Positions 53,720 to 64,000 of a DNA stretch of 64,000 nt are shown here, one piece after another. Both the position numbers and the translations under genes were made by a program. The stretch's first letter is position 1. Every line of letters begins with the position of its first letter. The notes under the pieces are model-generated. The model had not been told where the DNA came from. It did no database searches and saw nothing but the letters and a program-made list of their open reading frames with translations. The stretch is taken from assembly GCA_003508835.1 (NCBI GenBank), contig PUFA01000070.1, positions 2,232,001 through 2,296,000 of the forward strand, written 5' to 3'. Origin of the DNA: Eonycteris spelaea. Taxonomy: Eukaryota; Chordata; Mammalia; Chiroptera; Pteropodidae.

Positions 53720-54955
53720 AGTTATCATGAGTAGTGGGTCGTGTCAAAAGCACATAGGAGTCAACTCAAAGCACTCTCCTTGGCCAAAGATGAGAAAATT
53801 TGAGCATCCAAACTATGGTACGATTAATTGTCATGGGTTTATACTGATATTTTACTTAATAAGTCATCCCCTCCAAAAAAAGAAAAAGAAAACTCTTGTT
53901 AGGACACCATTGGAAGTATTTAATGCTCTAATTTCCTATTCTAAGATTGAAAGGAAAGAATTAGCATTCATTCTGCCGTTCTTATACAAACTATAATTCA
54001 GAATAACCAAACAGCACTATTAAAGGAGAATTATTTTCTACAAAAGAACTCCAGCTAATAAATATAGAAGATATTATAGGATTACAAAAAGATCGTCACT
54101 CTGCAACCCCTAATGAAATTATTATTTCAGACAAAGGTTATCTGTGGCTAAAACCACTAGATTAAATGTTGATGGGAAACTTTACAATGGAGAAATTAAG
54201 CTGTCATCACCTGAACCCACCCAAGGGGGAACTAGACATTGAGTGACATGATACTATAGGAAACGTAATATATATTCGTACCCCTGCTCCCCAAAGCTGA
54301 CCCTGGCTTCAGTTAAACATCCAGAGCTAACTTCCATTTAGAGGAAACATGGGTCATAGAAGAATATGCTGCAGGGCAAATTACATAGTTCCCACAATAA
54401 GTCAGTAGCATAGGGTAAAAAAGTCGGGGGCATCCTTTAGATAAGAGGACATATAAGATACCTAATGCAAACATAATGTGTGTACTTTTCCTGATTTGAA
54501 AAAAAAACCTCTAAAAACCACTTTTGAGACAATCAGGGAAATTTTATTACGGATTAGGTATGGGAGCATATCAAAGCGTAAGAGTTCATTTTGCAGATGA
54601 ATTAGTGGCATCGAGGTTATGTAAAAAGTGATCATACCTTTCAGAGTTTATACTGAGGCATGTTAGAGTGAAATGACGTAAGGACTGGCATCCCCCAAAA
54701 AAGAAACAAGAAAGGCAGATGAAGTGTGAGCTATCGATGGTTGTTGGGTCTGAGTGATGAATTTGTGGAGATTCGTTGTTTTAGCCTGTCTGCTCTTGAA
54801 TATGTTTGAAATGTTTCATTAAAAAACAGCCTTCTCTTAACTTACTGTGGCAATCATTTCACAATATACGTATGCAAGTCACTATGCAGTATACCTTAGA
54901 CTTTTACAGTGCTGTATGTCAACTACAACTCAATACAATAGGGAAAAAATTAAAA
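53720..54955 (+). mobile_element. L1 LINE 3' UTR remnant(s)
   Basis: Old L1M-type 3' UTR: 'CAATCAGGGAAATTTTATTA', 'CGGATTAGGTATGGGAGCAT', 'GAGGTTATGTAAAAAGTGAT', 'TACTGAGGCATGTTAGAGTG', 'GAATATGTTTGAAATGTTTC'. A second L1-type tail follows at 54836-54955 ('AGTATACCTTAGACTTTTAC', 'TGTATGTCAACTACAACTCA'). The left end is uncertain. Confidence 0.65.
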
Positions 54956-55084
54956 TTTTTGAAATAGCTTTTTTCAGTAACCACTCACCGCACCTTAGGA
55001 ACGAGTGACAGAACTCTCTTGTCCTGTGGCCTAAGGCAAAATTCTTCTCTGCAATGAGCATTTATTACGCAGCCACATGCCAGG

Positions 55085-55230
55085 TAAAGAGGTAGTGCGG
55101 CATGGAGCGGTCTGAGCTTTGCAGTCAGAACCACCAGATTTGAACCACTTCTCTGTCGCTTGCTGTTTTACCTTGGGCAAGTTTCTAACCCTCTCTGACC
55201 TGTCATTTCCTTGCCTATGTGATCTGCTTC
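55085..55230 (+). repeat. MIR SINE
   Basis: 'CTTTGCAGTCAGAACCACCA', 'ACCTTGGGCAAGTTTCTAAC', 'CTGTCATTTCCTTGCC'. Confidence 0.7.
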
Positions 55231-55654
55231 ACAAACTTGGTGGAGATAGTAGCATCCTGTTCACTTGCTTTTTAATCTACTCACTCAAGTCCCACGGGCC
55301 TTATTTGCAAGAAGTCCACCATCTCTCCCCCGGGGACCATCCATCCCATCTCCCTCCCTGTCCAAGGCTGGGGCTTCCTCAGCTCTTAAGCAGAGCGGGC
55401 CTGGCTCCAAGAAGTGCTCTCACCTCTCATGGCCACAAGGTGTCGCCATTGGATCTTTACCTCTGCCAGCCCCAGCCGCCCAACCACCCTGGGGCTGCAG
55501 CTTTGATAATTTGCAGCACCGCCCACTTGGGAGAGGGAGGCAGAGAGGGACCTGTTTGGAACCCAGAAGTTAAATCCCTCCTAGTTCCACTCACCACACA
55601 TCGTGACCAGTTCTGAATGGCTTCCAAACCCAACCCTGCCAGAACCAGTCGTTT

Positions 55655-55750
55655 CATTTATTCAACAAAATACTAACCCGCTATATGGCAGGCACCCATT
55701 TAAGGATTTGAGTGAATAAACAAAGATCTTCGCCCTTATGCTCCTTGAGG
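55655..55750 (+). repeat. Ancient interspersed repeat fragment
   Basis: 'TTTATTCAACAAAATACTAA', 'GGCAGGCACCCATTTAAGGA', 'CTTCGCCCTTATGCTCCTTG': the same unassigned family as at 15725 and 17905. Confidence 0.45.
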
Positions 55751-56164
55751 GGGCGTCTTTCACATACTCCCCTACGGCCTTTACCTGAACCCAGGTCACC
55801 AAGAAAGAATTCGCCTCCCCTCCTGATGAGTTTTGCATTGGAAAGTACTCAGTCATTTACACAGTTTTAACCCACTTCTCCCCGAAGGGGTGGGTCCATG
55901 TCAGATGGGGCGCTGGATTTAGTAAGCTACTCGCATAAATGCACGCAGGCACCACACATTTACAAACCCCTTCTAGAGGACTTACTGCTCTATACTTACA
56001 TAACTGAGTGCCACAAAAGTGATCCTTCCTTGGAAATCAGGTCATTTCAATTTTTTAACTTTTATATACACTTACTCGATTTAACATGGAAACTTTTATT
56101 CATCTGGCAGGATTGCTAGGTAGATAACATTATATATCTTCTCTGAACTCTAAACTGTGAAGAC

Positions 56165-56277
56165 TACATTTTGTTCACTACTATATTGTTAGTCTTAAAA
56201 CAGTGCCTGGCACATAGTAGTGTCCAGTGTGGGTGCACACACACCCATACACACACACATGCACACACACACACAGT
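56165..56277 (+). repeat. L2 3' tail followed by CA-rich tract
   Basis: 'ACAGTGCCTGGCACATAGTA' is the L2/MIR tail. An imperfect CA/CACA tract (56234-56275) follows. Confidence 0.65.
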
Positions 56278-56744
56278 GATGGAATGAGACTGCAAAGAAT
56301 GTCATCTCATTAAACATTAGTTCCCTTGCTTCCTTTTCTAGAATATGTAACAGCCCCTCTGGATGGCGACACACCACACAGAAAACTTCAGTGTGCACAC
56401 AGATCACTAGCGAGCTCTAGATGCCAGCTCAGTCAGTCTGGGGCAGAGTCAAGCTTCTGCCTTTTCACACACTCCTGAGAGGTGTCGGTCTTCTAGTCAG
56501 GACCACACTTTAAGTGGCGAGGCACTTTTTTTATTTCCTCTTAAAGTAATGATACAATCAAATTCTGCTCTCTTTCCTTCTAGTGTACTGGTGGGGAAGA
56601 GGCAGACAGGTGTGGTATATGTCAATTTATCTTATTTCATAGGATCTATGATGCCATTGATTATAAAACAGCCCGATTTCAGAGATTTTAAAATATATAA
56701 AAACTGCATCTTAGAATATAAAATACGGCACTTTGAGCTAGAAT

Positions 56745-56930
56745 AATGATAAAGTGCATGGTGTTTAGAGTCAGACAGTTTTGGCCACACCTTCGTGACC
56801 TTGGACAAGTCACCAAAGCTTCATAAAACTGAATTTTCTCACCTCTAATATGGCAATCACTACTAGGGCTTCTGGTGAGCAGTATCAGGCCAGATAAAAT
56901 GATGATTCATCATCTCTTTACCAGTGAAAT
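56745..56930 (+). repeat. MIR SINE
   Basis: 'CATGGTGTTTAGAGTCAGAC', 'GTGACCTTGGACAAGTCACC', 'AATTTTCTCACCTCTAATAT'. Confidence 0.7.
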
Positions 56931-57329
56931 AAAAATCTATAAACTGACCACTTTTTTCTTTCTTTCTATATTCCATACCTCTCTGAAATAAAATAACTGG
57001 GTGTAAAAAATAAACCTGCTCTTAAAGTTTTTATCTTGGCATTTCGTCCTGTATTGCTCTGAATTTTTACCTCTTTTACAAGAATGTATTCATGTTTGTG
57101 TAAAAATAAAATAAATAAAATATACATTTTTAGATCATTAGAGGAAAAAAGGAAGCCCAAATCATTGCTTGAAGCATGCATGAGTTTTTGCAGAGGACAT
57201 TTGGCAAAACTTAGTAAAAACAGTGTCACCAAAAAGCATTAAATGAGTGTGAAGCACTGAGCACACCACCTGGCAGTGTCCAGCACTGCGGGCGCTCAGT
57301 GAAAGTTACATATCAATGTGCTGCCTCGG

Positions 57330-57450
57330 GGAGGCAGGCTCTTCTCTCATTCCCTGCTGTTTTCCAGCACTCAGAATCACACTTGGCACATGGTAGGGAC
57401 TCAGTACACATTTGATGAAAGTATGAATGATCTGATGGATGAATGAACCT
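57330..57450 (+). repeat. L2/MIR 3' tail
   Basis: 'CTTGGCACATGGTAGGGACT' then 'GATGGATGAATGAAC'. Confidence 0.55.
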
Positions 57451-57911
57451 CAGACTAAATCTTGCAGGTGGTAAGGTAGAGGAATGAGGATTGGTAGAAG
57501 CTCTAGCTGGTGGTGGCTGGTCTTGGATGCAGAACAGCTGTGACCCACAGCTGAGAAGGGTGAATACCTTGAATTGCTCAACCAACCCCCGTAGCTGACC
57601 AAGCCAGACCCCGGAGCAAGGTGTCTGTTATTGAAACACTTTCAGGTCTTTAAGTGGGTTTTGCCAGAAGTACTGAAGTACCAGTTGGAGTTCCGTAGCA
57701 AATAAAATGATGGATTTCATGGCATTTGCTAAAAGGCAGAGGATATGCTAAGCTCTGCACCCAGCACAGCACCGGGTAGGAGTGGGTAGGATGGCAAGGC
57801 CTTTGGCTTCATCCTGATATCAATCAGGATGAAGGGCTGTTCCCTGGCTTCTCCCAACACCAGGGAGCTGCTTCACGAAGATAGAGAAGTCAGCTCGCCC
57901 TGAAACTATGA

Positions 57912-58010
57912 TGAAAGAAGAGGAAAGGCAGGAAATGAAGGAGGGAGGGAGGAAGAGGAGGAGAAGGGAGGGAGGAGAGAGAAGGGAAAGGTGAAGGAGA
58001 GAAGGGGAGA
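57912..58010 (+). repeat. GA-rich purine tract
   Basis: About 100 bp almost entirely A and G (GGAGG/GAAGG units), 200 bp upstream of the PDZ7 exon. Confidence 0.9.
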
Positions 58011-58208
58011 ATTCTGAGGAGAATTTTACAAATTCCAAGGACGTTCCAGGAGACAGGGAAAAGCCGCAGGGTCGGAGGGAGCTGCTGGATATATTACAAA
58101 TCCATTATGTTGTTGAAATTTGCTTGAAAAGATCGTGCATCAAGGAGATTCACAAGCAAAAGTCTCCATCTTAACTAAATGTCCCCTTCACATTTTCTTA
58201 CATTCCAG

Positions 58209-58355
58209 GTGACCTTGTACAAGAGCTCGGAGATGGAGGACTTTGGGTTCAGTGTGGCAGATGGCCTGCTGGAGAAAGGAGTGTATGTGAAAAATATTCG
58301 CCCAGCTGGGCCAGGAGAGCTTGGTGGCTTAAAGCCCTATGACAGGCTCCTACAG
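58209..58355 (+). CDS. GRIP1: GRIP1 exon, N-terminal part of PDZ7
   Basis: 147-nt exon (49 codons, phase 0-0) after acceptor ttccag, with donor gtgaga. It encodes [19 protein letters not shown], then [18 protein letters not shown] and [16 protein letters not shown] occupies the carboxylate-binding loop of PDZ7. Structural work on this domain describes an unusually closed peptide groove, with GRASP-1 binding through a different surface. The exon sits alone after the 15.6-kb intron and is symmetric, so skipping it would keep the frame while destroying PDZ7. Confidence 0.97.
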
Positions 58356-58989
58356 GTGAGACCACAGGTGGAATTTTAATTAATTTAACTCTTCTGAGTC
58401 TTATTTGACCAATGACCACCCATCCTCCTTTGCCTCAGGACTGGGTTATGGGCTCCTCCCATATAAGATAGAAACTTTTCCTTTTGTAGAGTATACCAGT
58501 TATTGAAATGGCCTGTTTTCCTATATATATATTCCCCAGTAGATTATAAACTTCATGAGAATGAGGCCAGTACCTTATTCTCCCATTTTCCACTGTACAG
58601 TGCTTAATATTTCAATATCTCACACAATATCTGAACCTTGTTTCTTTAATGGAGTCCTATTGTGGTCAGATATATTTTCATTGAGCAAAGCAAATTCCTG
58701 ACCTCACGTACAGTATTTTGCAGGAAAAGGAGAGGACTGACATCAGTCCTAAAGTGTGTCCCACTGGAGTCTGCCACCAAACAGCTAATTTTCAAAGTAG
58801 GAGGCCGCACTGAGGCATGTTCACTGATCAATTAGTTTTACAAAAAGTTCTGGTGATCATTTTTACCATGGCAATAGAACAATTCATCTTGTCCTAGAAG
58901 TGTGGAACACTTTTATTTTCCATAGATACTTTCATACCTGATAAATGAATGACTATGGACAAGTTACTGAGTCTTTCAGAGTGTCTTCC

Positions 58990-59690
58990 TCATTCATAAA
59001 TTGGAGCTCTACCTACCTTCGTGGAAGTTAAGGCTATGAAAGCAGATTGGATTCAGACTGCGTAGGGCCTTGAGTGTCACGATAAAGCTCTTGGACTTTA
59101 TTCTGGAAATGTATGAATTTCTTAAGCAGAATGACAATTTATAATTTAGAAAGACGAAACGATATAATCATGGATGCATCGGGATAGGGTGGGGGAAGGG
59201 GACATCCCGGGAAAGGAGACTAGGAAGATATAGGTAAGACACCTGCACCAGAGCCGAGTCTTTAACTCCTTCAGCACAGCCTGGTGGAGCTTTCTGGGAG
59301 GCAGTTGGCAGTTTGGATCTATTGCTCAAGAGAGAGGTAAGAGCCAGAGCTAAAGATTTAGGATACTGAAGGCATGGGTTTGGATAAAGTTGCCTATGGT
59401 GGACTTATAGTAAGAAAGAGAAGAGAACCAAGAATAGAATTCCGAGAAAAACAAATTCAAAGGACAGGAAGAAAGAAAGACAGGAAAGGACTGAAGGCAA
59501 GCAGTTGAAATGCTAAGAGAATTAAAACAAAGCGGTGTCCTAGGAGCCAAGGAAAGAGCTTTAAGGATGAGGTGGTGTTGAGAGCGGCCAGTGGTAAAGG
59601 CTTAAGGGGATGAGAACCCAACACGTGATTCCTGAGTTGGACAGTTGGGATCATTTGTACAATATGAGGGTCAGGTCCCAGACCTGAGAA
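58990..59690 (+). repeat. Ancient interspersed repeat, family unassigned
   Basis: 'GTAGGGCCTTGAGTGTCACG', 'GCTCTTGGACTTTATTCTGG', 'GTGTCCTAGGAGCCAAGGAA', 'GAACCCAACACGTGATTCC': a familiar mammalian repeat in ordered blocks whose name I cannot give with confidence. Confidence 0.5.
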
Positions 59691-59829
59691 GATTGAGGAG
59701 AGAATGGAGAGTCAAGGAATGGAAAAAGCATGTAGATGATTTTCAAGACTTTTTTTTTTTTTTGGTAAAGAATGAGAAATGAAAGATGAGCACATGTAGA
59801 AACTGAGGAGGGGATGGGCTCACTTCAGA

Positions 59830-60020
59830 ATTTAGCATAATGGTCAAGAGCATGGCTTTGGAATCAGCCGACTGCCTGGGGTCACAGCCTAGGTCAGCCA
59901 CTCACCAACTGCTGCTCTAAAGCAAATCTCTTAACCACTCTGTGCCTCACTTTCCTCATCTGCAAATTAGGGCTAATATTCAGCATTTAGAGCACCTGCC
60001 CTGGGCAAGGCAGTCTGTTT
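59830..60020 (+). repeat. MIR SINE
   Basis: 'AATGGTCAAGAGCATGGCTT', 'CTCTTAACCACTCTGTGCCT' and 'CACTTTCCTCATCTGCAAAT' follow the MIR order well. Confidence 0.8.
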
Positions 60021-60186
60021 GGCATGGGGATGTCGGTATGGGTCCGTGTTCCCTGCTCTCAAGAGTGTTACAGTTTCGTAGCAGACGATAAGGAAGCCAA
60101 GAAGTTCCCTATCGCGTGGTCACAGCAGGGCTAGACCCCTCTGTACAGATGCTGGTTTAAGCATCAAGATAACTCATTATACCTGA

Positions 60187-60480
<294 letters not shown>

Positions 60481-62015
60481 CAACGCTTTTTATAAAGCAA
60501 AAGACAATATCCACATGGTGCTAAAAAAATCCCTTTAAGATTTCTGTGACATTTGAAGCACAGATAATCAAGTGGCATTAACTGCAAGCACAGGGGTCTT
60601 TTAAATCTCTCTCATGGCTCATGTTCACTTCCCTTTTGGAGTTGAAAAGGTTTCTTTTGGGGTGACCACTATGAGTGTGGCATTAGATTCCCTGCCACGC
60701 CCAACGGTAGAGAAAAAGAAAAATAGGTAGGCCGCCCCTCCCACAATGAATATCAGAAGAAATTTTTTACAATTTCATCTTCCTGTCACTTTTTTAAAAG
60801 AGAAGTGTCTGTTTAAAAATCTTCTCTGTGATAATTTCCTTAATTCATTTGAAATGTTTCTAATTATGAAGTCATTAATGTAAGAACTCGACCAACAAAG
60901 CTTTTCATAAAGCTGGCTCTACTAGGGGAACTAGAGTTTGGTGAACTGCTGGGACGGCTATGGGAGGGGTTCAGGTCTAAAATTCAGTGATCTTACAATG
61001 TTTCAGCAATGATGCACGTAGGAGATCATAATAGCTGGTGGTGAATGTTCTGCCCAAATATAGGAATGATTTTAACTAAGATGTATGCTATTCCCTATGC
61101 AACAAATTATCAAACAGGATATGTCTTGTGACCTGTTTTGTTTTTTTTGACACATTTTTAATAGCTGAAAATCTATGATAATGAATTAGAGTGTTTAGTA
61201 ACACTGAGAGTTAGTTATCTTATTTTTAAAATTCAAGACTAATAATTTAAGAGAGAATGAAGAAGTCTATTAAAATGAGGTTTATCTTAATGATAGGCAA
61301 ATCAAACTCATACTGCTTGACATGTTTTAAAAACTGGTTATATTGAGGGGTGTACAGCACATGTACTTAAAAATGACACTGGACTATGTTTTGTTCTGAG
61401 CCATGCCACTTACTGAAATTGTAAATACATTTTTCACAAAACGCATTGCCAATTATTACCATCCCTCAAAGCAATAAATTTGTGACAGTTGCTTTTAATG
61501 TTTGTCAGCAACTGTTTTCATTTGTTCAGATATTTTGAATAACACTAATAACTGTTATTTGGTGAATATAAAAAAAAATAAATCTGTATATCGACTGTAG
61601 AACTTCCACATTGAAATGATTATTTTCCAAATATTTTCATTTTGGTCAGTAACTGAAACAAACCACTTAGATGACACATTTGAACACTGTGGCCATCATT
61701 TAAAGGAAAAGCTCACCTTTTTTTGTGCAAAGAAATATATTATTTCAGTCACATTTCAGGACCGCCAGGGCAAGAAAGTATAAAGCAGAATCATGTTAAG
61801 AAAAAAAAAAAAAGATCATGAGTCACTTAAATATGTATTTTTATTTGTAACAAACAAGTATTAAACTGTAAAGTATTTTTGTACAAATTTAATACTTTAA
61901 TAGCATGGTATTTATCGTCTATGTATGGTTTTGGGGAATCAAAATTGTTGCAAATATTTGTATGGAAAAAAAAAAACCCCTCTACCAAATGGAATAAACA
62001 GTGATTTTAAAAAGC
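60481..62015 (+). other. GRIP1: GRIP1 3' UTR with three poly(A) signals
   Basis: AT-rich, repeat-free stretch after the TAG. AATAAA hexamers lie at 61473-61478, 61577-61582 and 61993-61998. The last is followed by a T/G-rich element (62033-62050), so the distal end is placed near 62015. A Pumilio-type site TGTAAATA is at 61420-61427. The exact cleavage point is inferred. Confidence 0.75.
61993..61998 (+). terminator. GRIP1: Distal GRIP1 polyadenylation signal
   Basis: Canonical AATAAA, about 20 nt before the presumed cleavage site and followed by a run of T then GGGTG as downstream element. The two upstream hexamers (61473, 61577) could give shorter UTRs of about 1.0-1.1 kb. Confidence 0.7.
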
Positions 62016-62129
62016 CAAAAACTATGACATGCATTTTTTGGGTGCTTCGAATGTATTTTCGTGTTCTAGACTGAACCCTACACAATGCTTGTTGTTACAT
62101 AATTTTTTAAAAGGGAAAGGTTTTGCCAT

Positions 62130-62310
62130 AATCTTGAAAAGCAGTATAGAAGAGTGGAAAGAGCATAGGTTTGAACATAGGTTTGACATCAGATCTGGGT
62201 GGGAATTCCAGCTCACTGACATTGAGGAAGTTACTGGGAGTCAGTTTCCCTACCTGAGATACTGGAGGTTGTATCTGCTGCACTCTGGGACCTTCGGAGG
62301 ACTAGGTGTG
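62130..62310 (+). repeat. MIR SINE downstream of GRIP1
   Basis: 'GAAGAGTGGAAAGAGCATAG', 'GGTGGGAATTCCAGCTCACT', 'CAGTTTCCCTACCTGAGATA'. It starts about 115 bp past the proposed transcript end. Confidence 0.65.
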
Positions 62311-62559
62311 AAACAAAGGTAAAGGTGCTGAAACAGCCAGCAGATAGGAACACACTCAAGACTAATGGTACATTTACCTTAGGTGCTGAAGGTCATATGA
62401 ATGGAATCTGGAATCTGCCCTCAGAGAATGTTACATGTATTCTATGAAATTTACATAAACAAGTAAAACGCATAAATTCTAATCAGGCTCTCTTTAAATA
62501 AAACAAACTACACCTATTTGTTACATTTTTGTTTTGCAGATTGTCTTACAAACCCTGTA

Positions 62560-63329
62560 AATTCACAGAAACAAGACAAGGATGATTATCACCAATTCTG
62601 CTTAACAATGTACTAGAGGTTCTAGCCGGGGAAGTTAGACAAGAATATAAAAGGAATCCAGATTAGAAAGAAGTAAAACTATCTCCATTTGCAGATGATA
62701 TAAAAACTTGTACTTCAAAGAACATCAAGAAAGTGAAAATAAAGCCACAAAATGGTAAAAAAAATAATTGCAAATACTGTTTTTGATAAGGGACTTACAT
62801 GTAGAATATACAAAGAACTCTCAGATCTCAACAATACAAAAGAAAAATAATCCAAAAGATCTGAACAGACACTTCTCCTAAGAGGACATACAAATGGCCA
62901 ATAAGCACATGAAACGATGATCAACATCATTAATAGAGAAATCAAAACCATAAGAAATATCACTTCACACCCACTAGGATGGCTACAATCAGCAAGTCAA
63001 ACAATAACAAGTGCTGGAGAAAATGGGGAGAAACTGGAACCCTTACACACTGCTGGTATAAATATCAAACAGTACAGCTGCTTTGGAAAACTGTCAGCTC
63101 CTCAAAAGGCTAAGCATAGAGTTAGCATACGACCCAGGCATTCCACTCCCCGGTATGTACCTAAAAGAAATGGCCACACAAAAACTTGTCCACAGATGTT
63201 CATAGCAGCATTAGTTATGATAGCCACACAGTGGAAGCTGCCCCAATGTCCATCAACTGATGAATGGATAAATTCAGTGTGCTCTATCCATACAATGAAA
63301 TATTACTTGGTAATAAAAAGAGACGAAGG
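62560..63329 (+). mobile_element. L1 LINE, ORF2 3' end (left part)
   Basis: 'ACAAGACAAGGATGATTATC', 'GTTCTAGCCGGGGAAGTTAG' and 'CTATCTCCATTTGCAGATGA', then a jump (internal deletion near 62710) to 'CAAATGGCCAATAAGCACAT', 'TTCATAGCAGCATTAGTTAT' and 'CATCAACTGATGAATGGATA'. Frames are broken. Interrupted by the RPS29 retrocopy; resumes at 63640. Confidence 0.85.
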
Positions 63330-63627
63330 CCTTTTGCTTCACGGCATCACTGAAAGCAAGATGGGTCAGTTGCAGCTCTACTGGGGCCACCTGCAAAAAT
63401 TCAGCCGGGGTTCCTGATCTTGCCACATCAGCCCAAACCAGCACGGTCTGATCTGGAAATAGAGCCTCACTATATGCAGCCACTTTTCCCTTCAGTATGT
63501 GAAGGATGTGGGCTTCATCAAGTTGGACTGAGTGATCCTCCTTGAATGGATTATCCACGACGACAACCCAATAAAAGAAACAATGCTTTCTCTTTGCACA
63601 TAATTTTTTATAATCTTTTTTAAAAAG
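63330..63627 (+). pseudogene. RPS29: RPS29 processed pseudogene inserted in L1
   Basis: Nearly full-length intronless copy of the mRNA for 40S ribosomal protein S29 (a small zinc-binding protein of 56 residues). It starts at the mRNA 5' end (pyrimidine-rich CCTTTTGCTTC at 63330), has ATG at 63361, and begins MGQLQLYWGHLQKFSRGS, close to the parent. A TGA at codon 19 (63415-63417) truncates it. The middle is frame-broken, but the end GFIKLD plus TGA (63529-63531) is preserved, followed by a 3' UTR and an A-rich tail. Flanking AAAAAGAGA at 63316-63324 and 63622-63630 suggests the target duplication. Not functional. Confidence 0.88.
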
Positions 63628-63639
63628 AGAGAGGAAGCG

Positions 63640-63985
63640 GTGATAGATACATGCTACGACATGGATGAATGAAGTCTGAAAATACTATGTTAAGTCAAAA
63701 AAGTCAGTAACGTAGCACCACATGTTATATGATTCCATTCATATGAAATGCCTGGAATAGGCAAATCGATACAAAGGAGATCAGTAGTTGCCCAGGGCTG
63801 TAGGGGATGAGGGAATTAATGCTTAGAGGTACGGGATTTCTTTTGGGGGTTATATAAAAATATTGTGAAATTGAGTGTGCTGTTGGTAGCACAATTCCGT
63901 GAATATATTAAAAGCCACATAATTGTATAAATGGGTGAATTCTCTGTGAATTATATCTCAATAAGACTTTTTAAAACATTGGAAT
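63640..63985 (+). mobile_element. L1 LINE 3' end (right part)
   Basis: Resumes L1 with 'TGATAGATACATGCTACGAC', 'GATTCCATTCATATGAAATG', 'GAATAGGCAAATCGATACAA' and 'AATTATATCTCAATAAGAC', reaching the L1 3' terminus. Confidence 0.85.
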
Positions 63986-64000
63986 AATGGGTAAATTTTT

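Larger units (their letters stand above)
42623..58208 (+). other. GRIP1: 15.6-kb intron before PDZ7
   Basis: Largest intron in the window. It carries two LTR-like elements, two 5S-derived SINEs, MIRs and L1 3' UTR sequence, listed separately. I cannot name anything in 42623-43640, 44810-47270, 48140-49690, 50370-51370 or 51620-53720; the last two contain scattered open frames without homology I recognise. Confidence 0.85.

Noticed and set aside
55430..55450. Second CTCF-like motif (CCACAAGGTGTCGCC)
   Set aside because: Several core positions differ from the consensus, so support is too weak to list.
55119..55616. 165-residue open frame on the + strand
   Set aside because: It starts inside a MIR, overlaps a second frame of similar length, has no recognised domain and lies in an intron in GC-richer DNA where chance frames are common.
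62917..63417. 166-residue frame as a new gene
   Set aside because: It is L1 ORF2 remnant running into the start of the RPS29 pseudogene.

Overview
The window is mammalian nuclear DNA: large introns, GT-AG splice sites, MIR/L2/L1/hAT/LTR repeats, and no bacterial-style gene packing. It holds the 3' half of GRIP1 (glutamate receptor interacting protein 1, a multi-PDZ scaffold) on the + strand. Twelve coding exons run from the start of PDZ5 (565) to the stop codon (60478-60480), followed by a 3' UTR of about 1.5 kb ending near 62015. The first four PDZ domains and the promoter lie upstream of the window. The host is probably a fruit bat (Pteropodidae). Three SINE copies derived from 5S rRNA are present (13.8, 47.4 and 51.4 kb), one of them a tRNA/5S hybrid, and this set matches the MEG SINE families described from megabats. 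That assignment is from memory of the literature, not a search.

Layout. 1-12.5 kb: PDZ5 exons at 565, 10715 and 12373, separated by introns carrying a MER5-like element, MIRs, a HAL1/L1-type LINE (5.3-7.3 kb) and a hAT element with a clean 8-bp target duplication. 12.5-25.2 kb: a 5S SINE, MIRs, an AT-rich tract and a TIR element nested in a MIR, then the PDZ6 exons (21832, 24739) and the first linker exon (25052). 25.2-42.6 kb: a long intron with CR1-like, L1, MaLR-LTR and microsatellite sequence, then linker exons at 36679, 37651, 37884 and 42390. These cover the region between PDZ6 and PDZ7 known for kinesin-1 heavy chain (KIF5) binding. 42.6-58.2 kb: a 15.6-kb intron with two LTR-like elements, two 5S-derived SINEs and an L1 3' end. 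58.2-62.0 kb: PDZ7 exons (58209, 60256) and the 3' UTR. 62-64 kb: downstream DNA with an L1 fragment interrupted by an RPS29 processed pseudogene.

The exons join in frame through all twelve junctions with one exception. The exon at 42390-42622 is 233 nt although both flanking junctions are phase 0, so a single base is missing near 42445. As written, the reading frame would stop at 42555-42557 and lose PDZ7. Everything downstream is intact and conserved, so an assembly error or a private allele is more likely than gene loss.

I found no evidence of a new biological system. The most useful observations are the frameshift, the trio of megabat SINE types, a near-consensus CTCF site at 41932-41946, the in-frame 45-nt exon with a weak donor, and the nested retrocopy.
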